From Mycobacterium sp. 852013-51886_SCH5428379 (GTDB taxonomy: Bacteria; Actinomycetota; Actinomycetes; Mycobacteriales; Mycobacteriaceae): a stretch of DNA of 64,000 bases. The stretch spans positions 1-64,000 of the forward strand of contig NZ_LZSU01000008.1 of NCBI RefSeq assembly GCF_001665575.1, written 5' to 3'. A program made the position numbers and the translations under genes. The notes under the pieces were generated by a model, which ran no database searches, was not told where the DNA came from, and was given only the letters and a program-made list of their open reading frames with translations. Positions 28,460 to 37,154 of the stretch are shown here, one piece after another; position 1 is the first letter of the stretch, and each line of letters opens with the position of its first letter.

Positions 28460-30333
28460 GGCGTGACGATGTTGAAGTTCGGATCGGGCCGATCCACCGC
28501 GGCCAGGAGCGCCGGCAGCGCCGACTCGTCCCCGCCGATCTCCACCCCGGGAGACGTGGCGTCCCCGGCAGCCAGCGCCAGCAGCCGCAACTTGTTCGCG
28601 AACCGCACCGTCGCGCGGGCCGTCGACTCGTCGGCGGCAGCCTTGCGGGACACCAGGACTCCGTTGCGCAACGTCAGCCGATAGTTGTCGCCGGTGTCGG
28701 CGAACGTCAGATCGACGGCGATGTCGAGATCCCACGCCCGCGGCCCGTTGATGTTGATGGCCAGCATGTCGAAGATCTGCTCCGGAGTGAGTTGCGCGAG
28801 CATCGACGGTGATCCGGTCTGGCCGGGTGTGCCGAAGTTACCCTCACGCAGCTCGGTCGCCCCGGACAGGAAGAAATTGCGCCACGTCGCGTTCTCCGCT
28901 CCGTACGCCAACTGCTCGAGGGTGTCCGCATAGAGCTCCCTGGCTGCGGCATGCCCCGAGTCGGTGAACATGACGTGATCGAGAAGCGTTGCCGCCCAAC
29001 GGTAGTCGCCGTCATCGAAAGCATGGCGCGCCACCTCGACCACGCGGTCCGCGCCGCCGATCGCCTCCACGTAGCGCGGCCCGAGGGCCTCCGGCGGATG
29101 CTGCCACAGCCGACCCGGATTCCCGTCGAACCACCCCATGTAGCGCTGGTAGACCGCCTTGACGTTGTGGCTGACCGAACCGTAGTAGCCGTGAGCGTGC
29201 CATGCCGCGTGCAGGGCAGGCGGCAGCTCGAAGTCCTCGGCGATCTCGATGCCGGTGCGGCCCTGATTGAGCTGGCGCAATGTCTGATCGTGCAGATACG
29301 AGTAGAGATCCCGTTGCAGCGACAGGAATTCCACGATGCGCTCGCGGCCCCACGTCGGCCAGTGGTGGGATGCGAACACCACGTCGGCACGGTCGGAGAA
29401 CCGGTCGATCGCTTCGGTCAGGTATCCGGCCCAGCCGTGCGGATCTCGGACCAGCGCGCCGCGCAGCGTCAGTAGGTTGTGCAGGTTGTGGGTGGCGTTC
29501 TCGGCCATGCACAGCGCCCGGTAGCGCGGGAAGTAGAAGTGCATCTCGGCCGGCGCCTCCGTGCCCGGCGCCATCTGGAACTCGATCTCGACACCGTCGA
29601 CCGTGTGCGTCTCGCCCGTCGCCGCGATGTCGAGAGTCGGCACGATCACCGCCACCTCACCGGTCGACGTGCGCTGTCCGAGGCCGCACCCGACCTGACC
29701 GGACGGCCCGATCTCGAGCATCGTGCCGTACATGTACGTCGCGCGCCGTGACATCGCCGTCCCGGCGAAGACGTTCTCCTGCACCGCATGTTCGATGAAG
29801 CCCTCGGGCGCGATCACCACGACGGTGCCCGCGTCGACGTCCACCTGGCTGGTCACCCCGAGCACCCCACCGAAGTGGTCGACGTGGCTGTGGGTGTAAA
29901 TGACGGCGCTCACTGCGCGGTCCCCGCGGTGGGCGCGGTACAGCGCGAGCGCCGCGGCCGCCGTCTCGGTGCTGATCAGCGGGTCGATGACGATGACGCC
30001 GGTGTCGCCTTCGACGAAGGTGATGTTGGACAGATCGAATCCACGGACCTGGTAGATGCCCTCGACCACCTCGTAGAGCCCCTGTTTGGCCGCCAGCGTC
30101 GACTGGCGCCAGAGGCTGGGATGCACCGACGAGGGTGCATCCCCGTCGAGGAACCCGTAGGCGTCGTTGTCCCACACCACCCGGCCGTCGGCGGCCGTGA
30201 TCACGCACGGGTCGAGCGCGGCGAGGAAACCTCGGTCGGCGTCGTCGAAATCCCGGGTGTCGGAGAAGGGCAGGTCGCTCAGCGCCTCGCGCTGCGCGGA
30301 CTCGATGGTGGCCGTCGGCGGCTTCTGCTCCAT
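28456..30333 (-). CDS. Alkyl sulfatase-like metallo-hydrolase (SdsA1 family)
   Basis: 625 residues, no signal peptide. Metallo-beta-lactamase domain with THSHVDHFGG (near residue 150) and the second zinc region MAENATHNLHNLL and FASHHWPTWG. An alkyl-sulfatase dimerisation domain follows (YYGSVSHNVKAVYQRYMGWFDGNPGRL, AARELYADTLEQLAYGAENATWRNFFLSG), then a C-terminal SCP2-like domain. SdsA1-type enzymes hydrolyse long-chain alkyl sulfates such as SDS. The counterpart in M. tuberculosis is Rv3762c. It is 41 nt downstream of the RidA gene on the same strand and may belong to that transcription unit. Confidence 0.9.
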   Translation of the reverse strand: MEQKPPTATIESAQREALSDLPFSDTRDFDDADRGFLAALDPCVITAADGRVVWDNDAYGFLDGDAPSSVHPSLWRQSTLAAKQGLYEVVEGIYQVRGFDLSNITFVEGDTGVIVIDPLISTETAAAALALYRAHRGDRAVSAVIYTHSHVDHFGGVLGVTSQVDVDAGTVVVIAPEGFIEHAVQENVFAGTAMSRRATYMYGTMLEIGPSGQVGCGLGQRTSTGEVAVIVPTLDIAATGETHTVDGVEIEFQMAPGTEAPAEMHFYFPRYRALCMAENATHNLHNLLTLRGALVRDPHGWAGYLTEAIDRFSDRADVVFASHHWPTWGRERIVEFLSLQRDLYSYLHDQTLRQLNQGRTGIEIAEDFELPPALHAAWHAHGYYGSVSHNVKAVYQRYMGWFDGNPGRLWQHPPEALGPRYVEAIGGADRVVEVARHAFDDGDYRWAATLLDHVMFTDSGHAAARELYADTLEQLAYGAENATWRNFFLSGATELREGNFGTPGQTGSPSMLAQLTPEQIFDMLAININGPRAWDLDIAVDLTFADTGDNYRLTLRNGVLVSRKAAADESTARATVRFANKLRLLALAAGDATSPGVEIGGDESALPALLAAVDRPDPNFNIVTP

Positions 30334-30374
30334 ACCGCCGACCCTGCCACCGGACCGACGCCCGCGCGCGTATT

Positions 30375-31586
30375 TCAGCCCTTCGTCATCGTGGCGTCGT
30401 CCCGGCAGTAGATCTCCAGCCCGATCCGGGTGTCGCCCACCGACGGGGAGGTGGTGATCGCCGCCGTTCCGGCGAACTCCTGCGGCAGTCCCCGGCCGAA
30501 CGCGTAGATGTCGGCGACGTCGGCCAGGAAGGCGTGCACCTTCACCGGGGTGGTGTTCGGCCCGATCTGACCGGCCGCTTCCTCGAACGCGGCACGGACC
30601 GCCTGTTCGATCACGAAGAGCCGGTAACCCTCCTGTGGGACGTCGATCTGGGCGAGCGTCACCGTCGTCTGATCGACGCCGGTCGTGGCGACCTGCGTCA
30701 CCGCCGAACCGTTCGCGTCGAGACGTCGGAGGCTCGCGGTGCCCGTCCGGACCGCGATCACGTCGATCTCGATCTCGGCACCGCCGGTGAGCAGTTCCTC
30801 GACTCCGATGACGAGGTACGGCGGCGCGGTGCGGCCGGTGAACATGTCCGACCACAACGCGTCGATCAGCGGGGCCTGCGTGACGTCCTTGAGGAAGATC
30901 GCCACGCGCAGCGCATGATCCCAATCGCTGCCCGAGTCCTCGAGCAGCGTCTGGCACACGTCGATGGTGTACTTGGCCTGCGCGAGCAGCGCCGAACTAT
31001 GGTGTGGGAACAGTGGATTGACCGATGCCTCCGGCGCCAGCCCGGTATCGCCGAATTCGGTGGGCAGCTGTCCGGCGAGGAAGAGCCAGTCTCCCGCGCC
31101 CACGCACGGCGTGTAGTTGGCGAGCGGTTTGGGCAGTCGCGGGCTGTCGATCTGCCGGATGTCGAGAACCTCGGGGAGGGCGGCGATGACGTCGACGGCG
31201 ACGAGCGTGCCGGGGATCGCCATGGAGTCGGGACCCACGCCGACCGTCGTCCGCGGCGGGGGCACCTCGAAGAACTTCTTCCAGATCTGATCGAAGGCGT
31301 CGAACAGGCGGCAGTCGGTGATGAAGACCTGGGTCTTGACCACGTGCTCGAGCGCGCTGCCGTGCGCCGTCAGGATGTTCTGCAGCTTCTCCAGCAGGTA
31401 GGTCGTCTGCTTTTGGATGTCCGAGCCGTAATAGGGGAATTCGGCGGAGACGGCGGCCTGCGGTGGTACGCCCCCCTTCGGATCGGAGGCGGTCAGGCCG
31501 GATACGAAGACCAGTCCGTCACTGATCACCACACGCTCGTCGAGGATGGTCTCGACGGTATGGGATCCGTTGCTTGCGTACGACAT
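30375..31586 (-). CDS. Triple RidA-domain protein (YjgF/YER057c/UK114 family)
   Basis: 403 residues, cytoplasmic. Three RidA-like repeats in tandem: residues about 1-137 (VFVSGLTASDPKGGV ... FFEVPPPRTTVGVG), 140-275 (LFLAGQLPTEFGDTG ... APPYLVIGVEEL) and 285-400, the last one the most diverged. The arginine that binds the imine carboxylate is kept in the first repeat (PPPRTTVGV). RidA proteins hydrolyse reactive enamines/imines or act as related deaminases. A single chain with three repeats could build the usual trimer from one polypeptide. It lies 16 nt downstream of the LivF-type ATPase in one operon. Confidence 0.85.
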   Translation of the reverse strand: MSYASNGSHTVETILDERVVISDGLVFVSGLTASDPKGGVPPQAAVSAEFPYYGSDIQKQTTYLLEKLQNILTAHGSALEHVVKTQVFITDCRLFDAFDQIWKKFFEVPPPRTTVGVGPDSMAIPGTLVAVDVIAALPEVLDIRQIDSPRLPKPLANYTPCVGAGDWLFLAGQLPTEFGDTGLAPEASVNPLFPHHSSALLAQAKYTIDVCQTLLEDSGSDWDHALRVAIFLKDVTQAPLIDALWSDMFTGRTAPPYLVIGVEELLTGGAEIEIDVIAVRTGTASLRRLDANGSAVTQVATTGVDQTTVTLAQIDVPQEGYRLFVIEQAVRAAFEEAAGQIGPNTTPVKVHAFLADVADIYAFGRGLPQEFAGTAAITTSPSVGDTRIGLEIYCRDDATMTKG

Positions 31587-31602
31587 GTCATCGCCTTCCT
31601 GG

Positions 31603-32325
31603 TCAGTGGATCTCGTTGATCCCGAAGAACAACTTGCGGAGGGTTTCGTCGTCGAGCGCCGTGGCGACGTCCTGTTCGGCGCTGATGCGGCCGCTCTGCA
31701 TGATGTGGACGCGGTCGCAGTGCGGCAGGATCACCGACGGGTTCTCCTCGACGATCCACAGGACTCCCACTCCGTCCCTGGTGGCCTCGGACAGTTGTGA
31801 GATGAGCTCCTGCACGATCGTCGGAGCGAGGCCCGTGGTCGGCTCGTCGAGCGCGAGGAACTTCGGCCCGGTCGCCACGGCACCGGCGACCGCGAGCATC
31901 TGCCGCTCGCCGCCCGACAGCGTCGAGGCGCTGCTGTTGCGCCGTTTGGCCAGCCCGGGGAAGCGATCATAGGCGGCGTCGATCCCGGACCGCAGTTTGG
32001 TCCGGCCCATCGCCATGAGCGCCACCCGGATGTTCTCCTCCACGGTGAGCCCCGGAAAGGTGTTGGCGCCCTGCGGAACATAGGACATACCGCGTTTGAC
32101 CAGCTGGTGGGCCGGGATGGCGGCGACGTCGTCGCCCAGGAAGGTGACCCGCCCGGCCATCGGCGGGACCTGCTTGAAGATCGTCTTCAACAGGGTCGAC
32201 TTGCCTGCGCCGTTCGGGCCCACCAGGGCGACGGTCTCGTTGGCTCTGACGGACAGCGACACCTCGTGGATGACCGGCAGTTTGCCGTATCCGGCGGTGA
32301 TTCCATCGACGGTGAGAAGGGTCAT
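31603..32325 (-). CDS. Branched-chain-type ABC importer ATPase (LivF-like)
   Basis: 240 residues. Walker A GPNGAGKSTLL, signature LSGGERQML, Walker B FLALDEPTTGLAP. The short LivF form without the extra LivG loop. Overlaps the upstream LivG-like gene by 4 bases. Part of a full five-component HAAT importer whose solute is not known. Confidence 0.9.
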   Translation of the reverse strand: MTLLTVDGITAGYGKLPVIHEVSLSVRANETVALVGPNGAGKSTLLKTIFKQVPPMAGRVTFLGDDVAAIPAHQLVKRGMSYVPQGANTFPGLTVEENIRVALMAMGRTKLRSGIDAAYDRFPGLAKRRNSSASTLSGGERQMLAVAGAVATGPKFLALDEPTTGLAPTIVQELISQLSEATRDGVGVLWIVEENPSVILPHCDRVHIMQSGRISAEQDVATALDDETLRKLFFGINEIH

Positions 32326-33098
32326 CGGGCGGTCCCTAGATAGATCTCGGCCACCGTGGGATGTACGGCGACTTCCTCCGGGGTGCCCGACACCACGACG
32401 CGGCCCTCGGCCATGACGTACACGTAGTCGGACACCTCGAAGACGAACTGGATGTTGTGGTCGATGATGAGCAGGGTGATGCCCCGTTCACGGAGGCTGT
32501 TGACCTGCTCCGCGAGGCGGCCGATGCCGTTCGGCGCCACGCCCGCCGCGGGTTCGTCGAGCAGCATCATGCGCGGCTGGGCCATCAGCAGCCTGGCGAA
32601 GTCGACCAGTTTGGTCTGGCCTGCAGTGAGGTCTTCGAGCCGTTGGTCTTTGACCGCCGTCAGCCCGAGTTCGTCGAGCAGCGTGTCCGCACGCCGGCTG
32701 GTCTCCCGCTCGAGCTGACGCCACGCGCGAGGACCGAGGATCGCCCGGAAGGGTGATTCGGAGGCGTCGGAGCCGGCGACCATCAGGTTCTCCCAAACGG
32801 ACAGGAGCGGGAAACCCACCGGTGTCTGGAACGACCGGACCAGACCGCGCCGGGCGATCTTCCATGCGGCTTGATCGTCGATGCGTTCACCGAACAGCGA
32901 CACCGAGCCGGTGTCGGCCCGGTCGAATCCGGTGAGCACGTTGAACAGGCTGGTCTTGCCGGCCCCGTTGGGACCGATGATGGCGGTGATGGTGCCCGCG
33001 CGGGCTTCGAGCGTCACCCCGTCGACGGCGTGGACCCCACCGAAGGACTTGCTGACGCCTTCGGCCCGAAAGGCGACTTCGCTGGTTTGGACGGTCAT
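32322..33098 (-). CDS. Branched-chain-type ABC importer ATPase (LivG-like)
   Basis: 258 residues. Walker A GPNGAGKTSLF; the ABC signature reads LTAGQTKLVDF rather than LSGGQ, a variation common in LivG; Walker B MMLLDEPAAGVAP. Overlaps both neighbours by four bases (ATGA), consistent with strict coupling. Confidence 0.9.
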   Translation of the reverse strand: MTVQTSEVAFRAEGVSKSFGGVHAVDGVTLEARAGTITAIIGPNGAGKTSLFNVLTGFDRADTGSVSLFGERIDDQAAWKIARRGLVRSFQTPVGFPLLSVWENLMVAGSDASESPFRAILGPRAWRQLERETSRRADTLLDELGLTAVKDQRLEDLTAGQTKLVDFARLLMAQPRMMLLDEPAAGVAPNGIGRLAEQVNSLRERGITLLIIDHNIQFVFEVSDYVYVMAEGRVVVSGTPEEVAVHPTVAEIYLGTAR

Positions 33099-34078
33099 TT
33101 CGCAGTCACCACCTTCTCTTTCGGAGCGACGAAGGAGTCGAGGGTCTTGCCGCTGAACCGGAACGCCGAACGTTCACTCATCAACCCCTCCGGGCGGAAC
33201 CGCAGCACCAGAATGAGCAGCAGGCCGAGGATCACGGGGCGGGTCGCCGCCAGCAGCTGGGCGTATTCGGCGGAGCCCTGGAGGAAGGTGAGGAGTTCGG
33301 TGCAGGTGATCAGCAGGGCGGCCCCGATGATGGGGCCCTTGCGGCTCGCCATGCCGCCGATCACCAGGGCGGTCCACACCACGAACGTCAACTCCGAGAC
33401 GAACAGCGACGGCACGACGCTGCGGACATGCCACAGGTACAGCGGCGTGATCACACCGATCAGCGCCCCCGCGAGTACATAGGTGATGAGCCGGTACCGA
33501 ACCACGTTCTTGCCCAACGACTGCGCCACGGCCTCGTTGTCCCTGCTCGCACGCAGCAGGCGTACGAACGGGGCCTTCGACATGCGGTTGAGCAGGAGGT
33601 AAACGGCCGTCATGACGACGATCGCCACAGCCAGCAGCAGCCATCGATAGTCACTGGCGGGCACCAGATCCTTGAAGGGCCGGTCGATCGACGAGAAGCC
33701 GGTGGTCCCCCGGGTGAGGCCGCTCTCACTGATCGCCAGCTGGTGGATGACCTCCGCGAAAGCCAGTGTCGTGATGAGGAAGTACTCGCCGCGGAGGCGG
33801 ATCGAGGGTAGGGCGATGAGCAGCGCGGCGAGGCCGGTGACCACCACCGCACCGATGATCCCCACGGCCATGGGCCATCCGGGCGTGAACAACAGCCCGG
33901 TGTCGACCCGGGTCTGGGTCAGGATGATGAAGGTGTATGCCGCGACGGCGACCAGCCCGGCTACGCCGAGATCCCACATGCCTGCCCACCCGGCGACGAG
34001 GTTGAGCACCATGGCCAGTGACGCGTAGATGGCGGCGAGCGTGAGTACGCCGACGAGGAAGACGATCAGTGACTGCAT
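33095..34078 (-). CDS. Branched-chain-type ABC importer permease (LivM-like)
   Basis: 327 residues with about eight to ten membrane helices and the LivM segment ALLIALPSIRLRGEYFLITTLAFAEVIHQLAIS, plus the coupling region RASRDNEAVAQSLGKNVVRYRLITYVLAG. Starts directly after the LivH-like stop with no gap. Confidence 0.9.
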   Translation of the reverse strand: MQSLIVFLVGVLTLAAIYASLAMVLNLVAGWAGMWDLGVAGLVAVAAYTFIILTQTRVDTGLLFTPGWPMAVGIIGAVVVTGLAALLIALPSIRLRGEYFLITTLAFAEVIHQLAISESGLTRGTTGFSSIDRPFKDLVPASDYRWLLLAVAIVVMTAVYLLLNRMSKAPFVRLLRASRDNEAVAQSLGKNVVRYRLITYVLAGALIGVITPLYLWHVRSVVPSLFVSELTFVVWTALVIGGMASRKGPIIGAALLITCTELLTFLQGSAEYAQLLAATRPVILGLLLILVLRFRPEGLMSERSAFRFSGKTLDSFVAPKEKVVTAK

Positions 34079-34942
34079 TTATGCGGCCTGCTTTCTCTGA
34101 CTCATGCTGAACAGCCCACTCGGCCTGACAAGCAGCACGATGATCAGCGCGACGAACGCGACGACGGTGCGGTACGACGTCGGGATCAGCAGTGAGCTGA
34201 GATCCATCGCCAATCCGAGCATGAGGCTGGCCATGATCACTCCGTACGTGCTGCCCAGGCCTCCGAGGACCGCGGCCGCCAGCACGAGAATGATGTTCTG
34301 CCAGCCCAATTCAGGCCCGACAGATCCGATGACGCCGATCATGACACCGGCCAGTCCGGCGAGGAACCCGGCGATGAACCAGACCTGGTAGGACACCATG
34401 CGCGTCGAGATGCCGCGTACCTTCGCCAGATCCGGATTGCTGGCGACCGCGCGGATGGAGATCCCGGCGGGCGTTCTGGTCAGGAACAGATGCAGAGCCA
34501 GGATCGCCACAGCGGCGGTGACGATGATGGCGATCTCTCCGAAGGAGATCTCCACACCGGCGAACCGGTAGGTGGCCCCGAACGAGACCTCGTAGTGCTG
34601 CAGGTTCGCGCCGAAGGCCATGATCAGCAACCCGTAGATCACGTAAGCCACACCGACAGAGGAGAAGAGCTGGACGAGCACACCACGTTGCCGGATCGGC
34701 TCGAAGATGACCACCGACAACACCACCGCGGCCAATCCCGTGGCGATGGCGGCCAGCAGCGCCGCCGCCCAGGTCGGAACCCCCATGTCGCGAGACGCGA
34801 TCAGGCCGAGAAACGCTGCCAGCGCCAGGAACTGACCGTGGGCGATGTTGAGGAAACCCTCGGTCTGCCGGACCATCGAGAAACCGACGGTCGCCATCGC
34901 CAGGATGCTGCCGGTCACCAGGCCGAAGATCACGTACTGCAC
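34079..34942 (-). CDS. Branched-chain-type ABC importer permease (LivH-like)
   Basis: 287 residues, about eight membrane helices. Typical LivH features are TEGFLNIAHGQFLALAAFLG near residue 30 and IRAVASNPDLAKVRGISTRMVSYQVWFIAGFLAGLAG. Separated from the upstream binding-protein gene by 89 nt that contain a strong hairpin. Confidence 0.9.
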   Translation of the reverse strand: MQYVIFGLVTGSILAMATVGFSMVRQTEGFLNIAHGQFLALAAFLGLIASRDMGVPTWAAALLAAIATGLAAVVLSVVIFEPIRQRGVLVQLFSSVGVAYVIYGLLIMAFGANLQHYEVSFGATYRFAGVEISFGEIAIIVTAAVAILALHLFLTRTPAGISIRAVASNPDLAKVRGISTRMVSYQVWFIAGFLAGLAGVMIGVIGSVGPELGWQNIILVLAAAVLGGLGSTYGVIMASLMLGLAMDLSSLLIPTSYRTVVAFVALIIVLLVRPSGLFSMSQRKQAA

Positions 34943-34991
34943 ATCACACCACCTTCACGGTCGGGGATAGATCGATTGCGCTGCAGGGAAA

Positions 34992-35022
34992 GCCGGCGGT
35001 ACGTGCGGTCCGCACCGCCGGC
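34992..35022 (-). terminator. Intercistronic hairpin after the binding-protein gene
   Basis: GCCGGCGGT (34992-35000) pairs perfectly with ACCGCCGGC (35014-35022) around a 13-nt loop that itself can pair (GCGG/CCGC). It lies 10 nt after the binding-protein stop. There is no U-tract, so it may stabilise the upstream message or partly terminate, lowering permease expression relative to the binding protein. Confidence 0.5.
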
Positions 35023-35031
35023 CCGCGTCTG

Positions 35032-36276
35032 TCAGCCGCTGACCAGACTCCGCAGCGCGGGGTCGAGTTCGATGACCTCGACCTGTTGCCAGGCACCGTC
35101 GATGATGAACTGCTCACCGAACAGCGGAGCGGCGAGGTTGTTGTTCTCGTTCAGATCGAGGGTTCCCGAGGCGCCGTGATAGTTGATCTCATTGCCGGCC
35201 TCCAGCTCTTTGAGGCCCTCGGCGTACGAATACACCTCTTTACCACCCGGATTGAGCACCTCGGGAATGGCCGCGGCGATCGCAGCGCCTTCGGTGCTCT
35301 GCGCCTTCGTGATGGCCAACGCAAGCGCGATGTACTCGTCGTACTGGTTGGCGTCGTACACGCCGGCCGCCGGCTCCTGACCGGTCTTGGCCTTGAAGCG
35401 CTCGGCGAAACTCTTGTAGGCGGGGGAATCCGTGTCGTAGGCGGCGATCGCGCCGATGGCGACACCGTTCTCGAGCTCGGGCATCAGTGAGCCGATCGGC
35501 GGGGTCACCAGGTCCGGTGAGACGAAGAACTTCCCGCCGTAGCCGCGGCGCTGCCACTCGCGGAAGATCACCGAGGCAGCCTCGTGACCGGCGGCCAGGT
35601 ACACCGCATCGGGCTTCTTGTCGAAGGCCTGGGCCAGCTCGGCCTGATAGGAGGAGCGCCCCGGATTGAACCGGACGTTCGCGACGACCTCGCCGCCCGA
35701 TCCTTCGAAGACCTTGGTGAAGATGTCGGCGGGCTCAGACATGCCCTCGGTGTTCTGTGCCATCACCGCAACCCGTTTCACCCCCTGGTCCCGCGCGAAC
35801 TGAGCCGCGATGGTTCCGCCGTCGCTGTCGGAGCCGGTGATGCGGAACATGTAGTCGCCGGCGCCGGTATCGAGTTCCGGTGTGCCGCAACCCGGGCAGA
35901 ACACCGGGATCTCGAGTTCGTTGGCGCTGTCGAGGATCGCCAGCCCACCGGTGGACTCGACACCGCCGACCGCAACCACGTTCTCGACGTCGACGAGACG
36001 TGAGAAGCCCTGGACCGCGCCCTCGACGGTGGACAGATTGTCGGCGGTGACCAGCTCGACCTTCTTGCCCAGGACCCCGCCATCCTGGTTGATCTCGTCG
36101 ATGGCGATGGTGACGGCGGCCTGCGACGGCTCGTAATACGACGAGTAGTCGCCGGTGATTCCGTTGAGCCAGCCGAACTTGATGGTGTCACCGCCGCCGG
36201 ATCCACCGCTACAGGCGGTCGACGCGACCATCGCCGCACAGGCGATGACGCCGAGAGTGCTTCTGCGACCGAGCAT
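35032..36276 (-). CDS. Branched-chain-type ABC importer substrate-binding lipoprotein
   Basis: 414 residues. Lipoprotein signal ending VASTAC, then a LivJ/UrtA/AmiC-type periplasmic-binding fold: FGWLNGITGDYSSYYEPSQAAVTIAIDEINQDGGVLG, GVESTGGLAILD, FCPGCGTPELDTGAGDYMFRI. This subfamily binds short amides, urea, amino acids and related compounds; the ligand cannot be read from sequence. ATG 36276 chosen over ATG 36291 because AAAGGA sits 6 nt upstream of it. First structural gene of the importer operon. Confidence 0.9.
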   Translation of the reverse strand: MLGRRSTLGVIACAAMVASTACSGGSGGGDTIKFGWLNGITGDYSSYYEPSQAAVTIAIDEINQDGGVLGKKVELVTADNLSTVEGAVQGFSRLVDVENVVAVGGVESTGGLAILDSANELEIPVFCPGCGTPELDTGAGDYMFRITGSDSDGGTIAAQFARDQGVKRVAVMAQNTEGMSEPADIFTKVFEGSGGEVVANVRFNPGRSSYQAELAQAFDKKPDAVYLAAGHEAASVIFREWQRRGYGGKFFVSPDLVTPPIGSLMPELENGVAIGAIAAYDTDSPAYKSFAERFKAKTGQEPAAGVYDANQYDEYIALALAITKAQSTEGAAIAAAIPEVLNPGGKEVYSYAEGLKELEAGNEINYHGASGTLDLNENNNLAAPLFGEQFIIDGAWQQVEVIELDPALRSLVSG

Positions 36277-36313
36277 CAGGTGTCCTTTCATCGAGAAATG
36301 GGTTCGAGAACTC

Positions 36314-36335
36314 CCCCCGGCGTCGACGCCGGGGG
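36314..36335. terminator. Perfect 22-bp GC palindrome between gntR and the binding-protein gene
   Basis: A perfect inverted repeat (CCCCCGGCGTC / GACGCCGGGGG) with no loop bases left over, located 35 nt after the gntR stop and 38 nt before the binding-protein start. It would fold into a very stable hairpin in RNA. No T-tract follows, so rho-independent termination is uncertain; it may separate regulator and importer expression. Confidence 0.5.
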
Positions 36336-36369
36336 TGGATCAGATGCGAGCGCGGGACGGGGTTGGCCC

Positions 36370-37020
36370 CTACGCGTTGTCCTCGTCGTTGGCCAGGAGA
36401 TAGCGGACGATGAATTCGTGCGACGTCTCCAGGTGGGTGCGGGTCAGTGCGTTGAGCCGGGGGCCGTCACCGGCTTTGGCCGCCTCGAGAATCGCGGCGT
36501 GCTCGACCTGCAGGTGCTCGACATTGCCGATGACCGCCAGGTGCAGGTACAGATAGCGGTCGGCCAGTTTGCGCAGCTGGTCGACGTGGGCGATCGTCAT
36601 CGGCCGGTTGGCCCGGTGATACATGGTCGCGTGGAAGTTGGCATTGGCCTCGAGCCACTCGACGACGTCGGTGGTTTCCGACATCGTCTCGAAATAGCCT
36701 GTCATCTGGATGATCTCGGCCCTACCGACCTGAGCGAGAGCCACCTGCGTCAGGTACGGCTCGACCGCCATCCGCATCTCGTAGAGTTCCTGCAGCTCCA
36801 GGATCGACAGCCGCCGCGAGTACGGCGCACCGTCGATCATCTCGATCAGCCCTTCGGCGGCGAGGGTCTGTAGGGCGTCGCGGACCGGTATGCGGCTGAC
36901 GCCGAACTTCTCCGCCAATTTCGACTGCGACAAGCGCACACCGGCGCCGATGCTGCCGGTCAGTAGCGCGTTGCGAAGTTCGGTCACCACGGTGTTCCCG
37001 ACCGCCGATACCGCCATCAT
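36370..37020 (-). CDS. GntR-family transcriptional regulator (FadR/FCD type)
   Basis: 216 residues. N-terminal winged helix (TELRNALLTGSIGAGVRLSQSKLAEKFGVSRIPVRDALQTLAAEGLIEM), then an all-helical FCD ligand domain with metal-site histidines in NFHATMYHRAN and HLQVEHAAIL. It probably represses itself and the downstream importer-RidA operon until a catabolic ligand binds. The tandem ATG at 37020 is chosen because GGAGG lies 8 nt upstream. A 12-bp palindrome of FCD-operator type lies 31 nt upstream of the start. Confidence 0.88.
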   Translation of the reverse strand: MMAVSAVGNTVVTELRNALLTGSIGAGVRLSQSKLAEKFGVSRIPVRDALQTLAAEGLIEMIDGAPYSRRLSILELQELYEMRMAVEPYLTQVALAQVGRAEIIQMTGYFETMSETTDVVEWLEANANFHATMYHRANRPMTIAHVDQLRKLADRYLYLHLAVIGNVEHLQVEHAAILEAAKAGDGPRLNALTRTHLETSHEFIVRYLLANDEDNA

Positions 37021-37050
37021 GCCCGTGCGCCTCCGATACATTTCGACGCT

Positions 37051-37062
37051 GCTGTATACAGC
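37051..37062. promoter_or_regulatory. Palindromic operator candidate for the GntR regulator
   Basis: GCTGTATACAGC is a perfect 12-bp palindrome with the TGTATACA core seen in many FCD-type GntR operators. It overlaps a possible -10 (TGTATA) that is 17 nt from TTTGGA at 37078-37083 on the reverse strand, a position suited to autorepression. Confidence 0.5.
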
Positions 37063-37154
37063 TGATGATGTCTCGTATCCAAACACGCTGTGATGGATGT
37101 CGCAACCGGTATGCGAATACAACTTGAACCGCAGTTAGACAGCGGTTACGCCGA

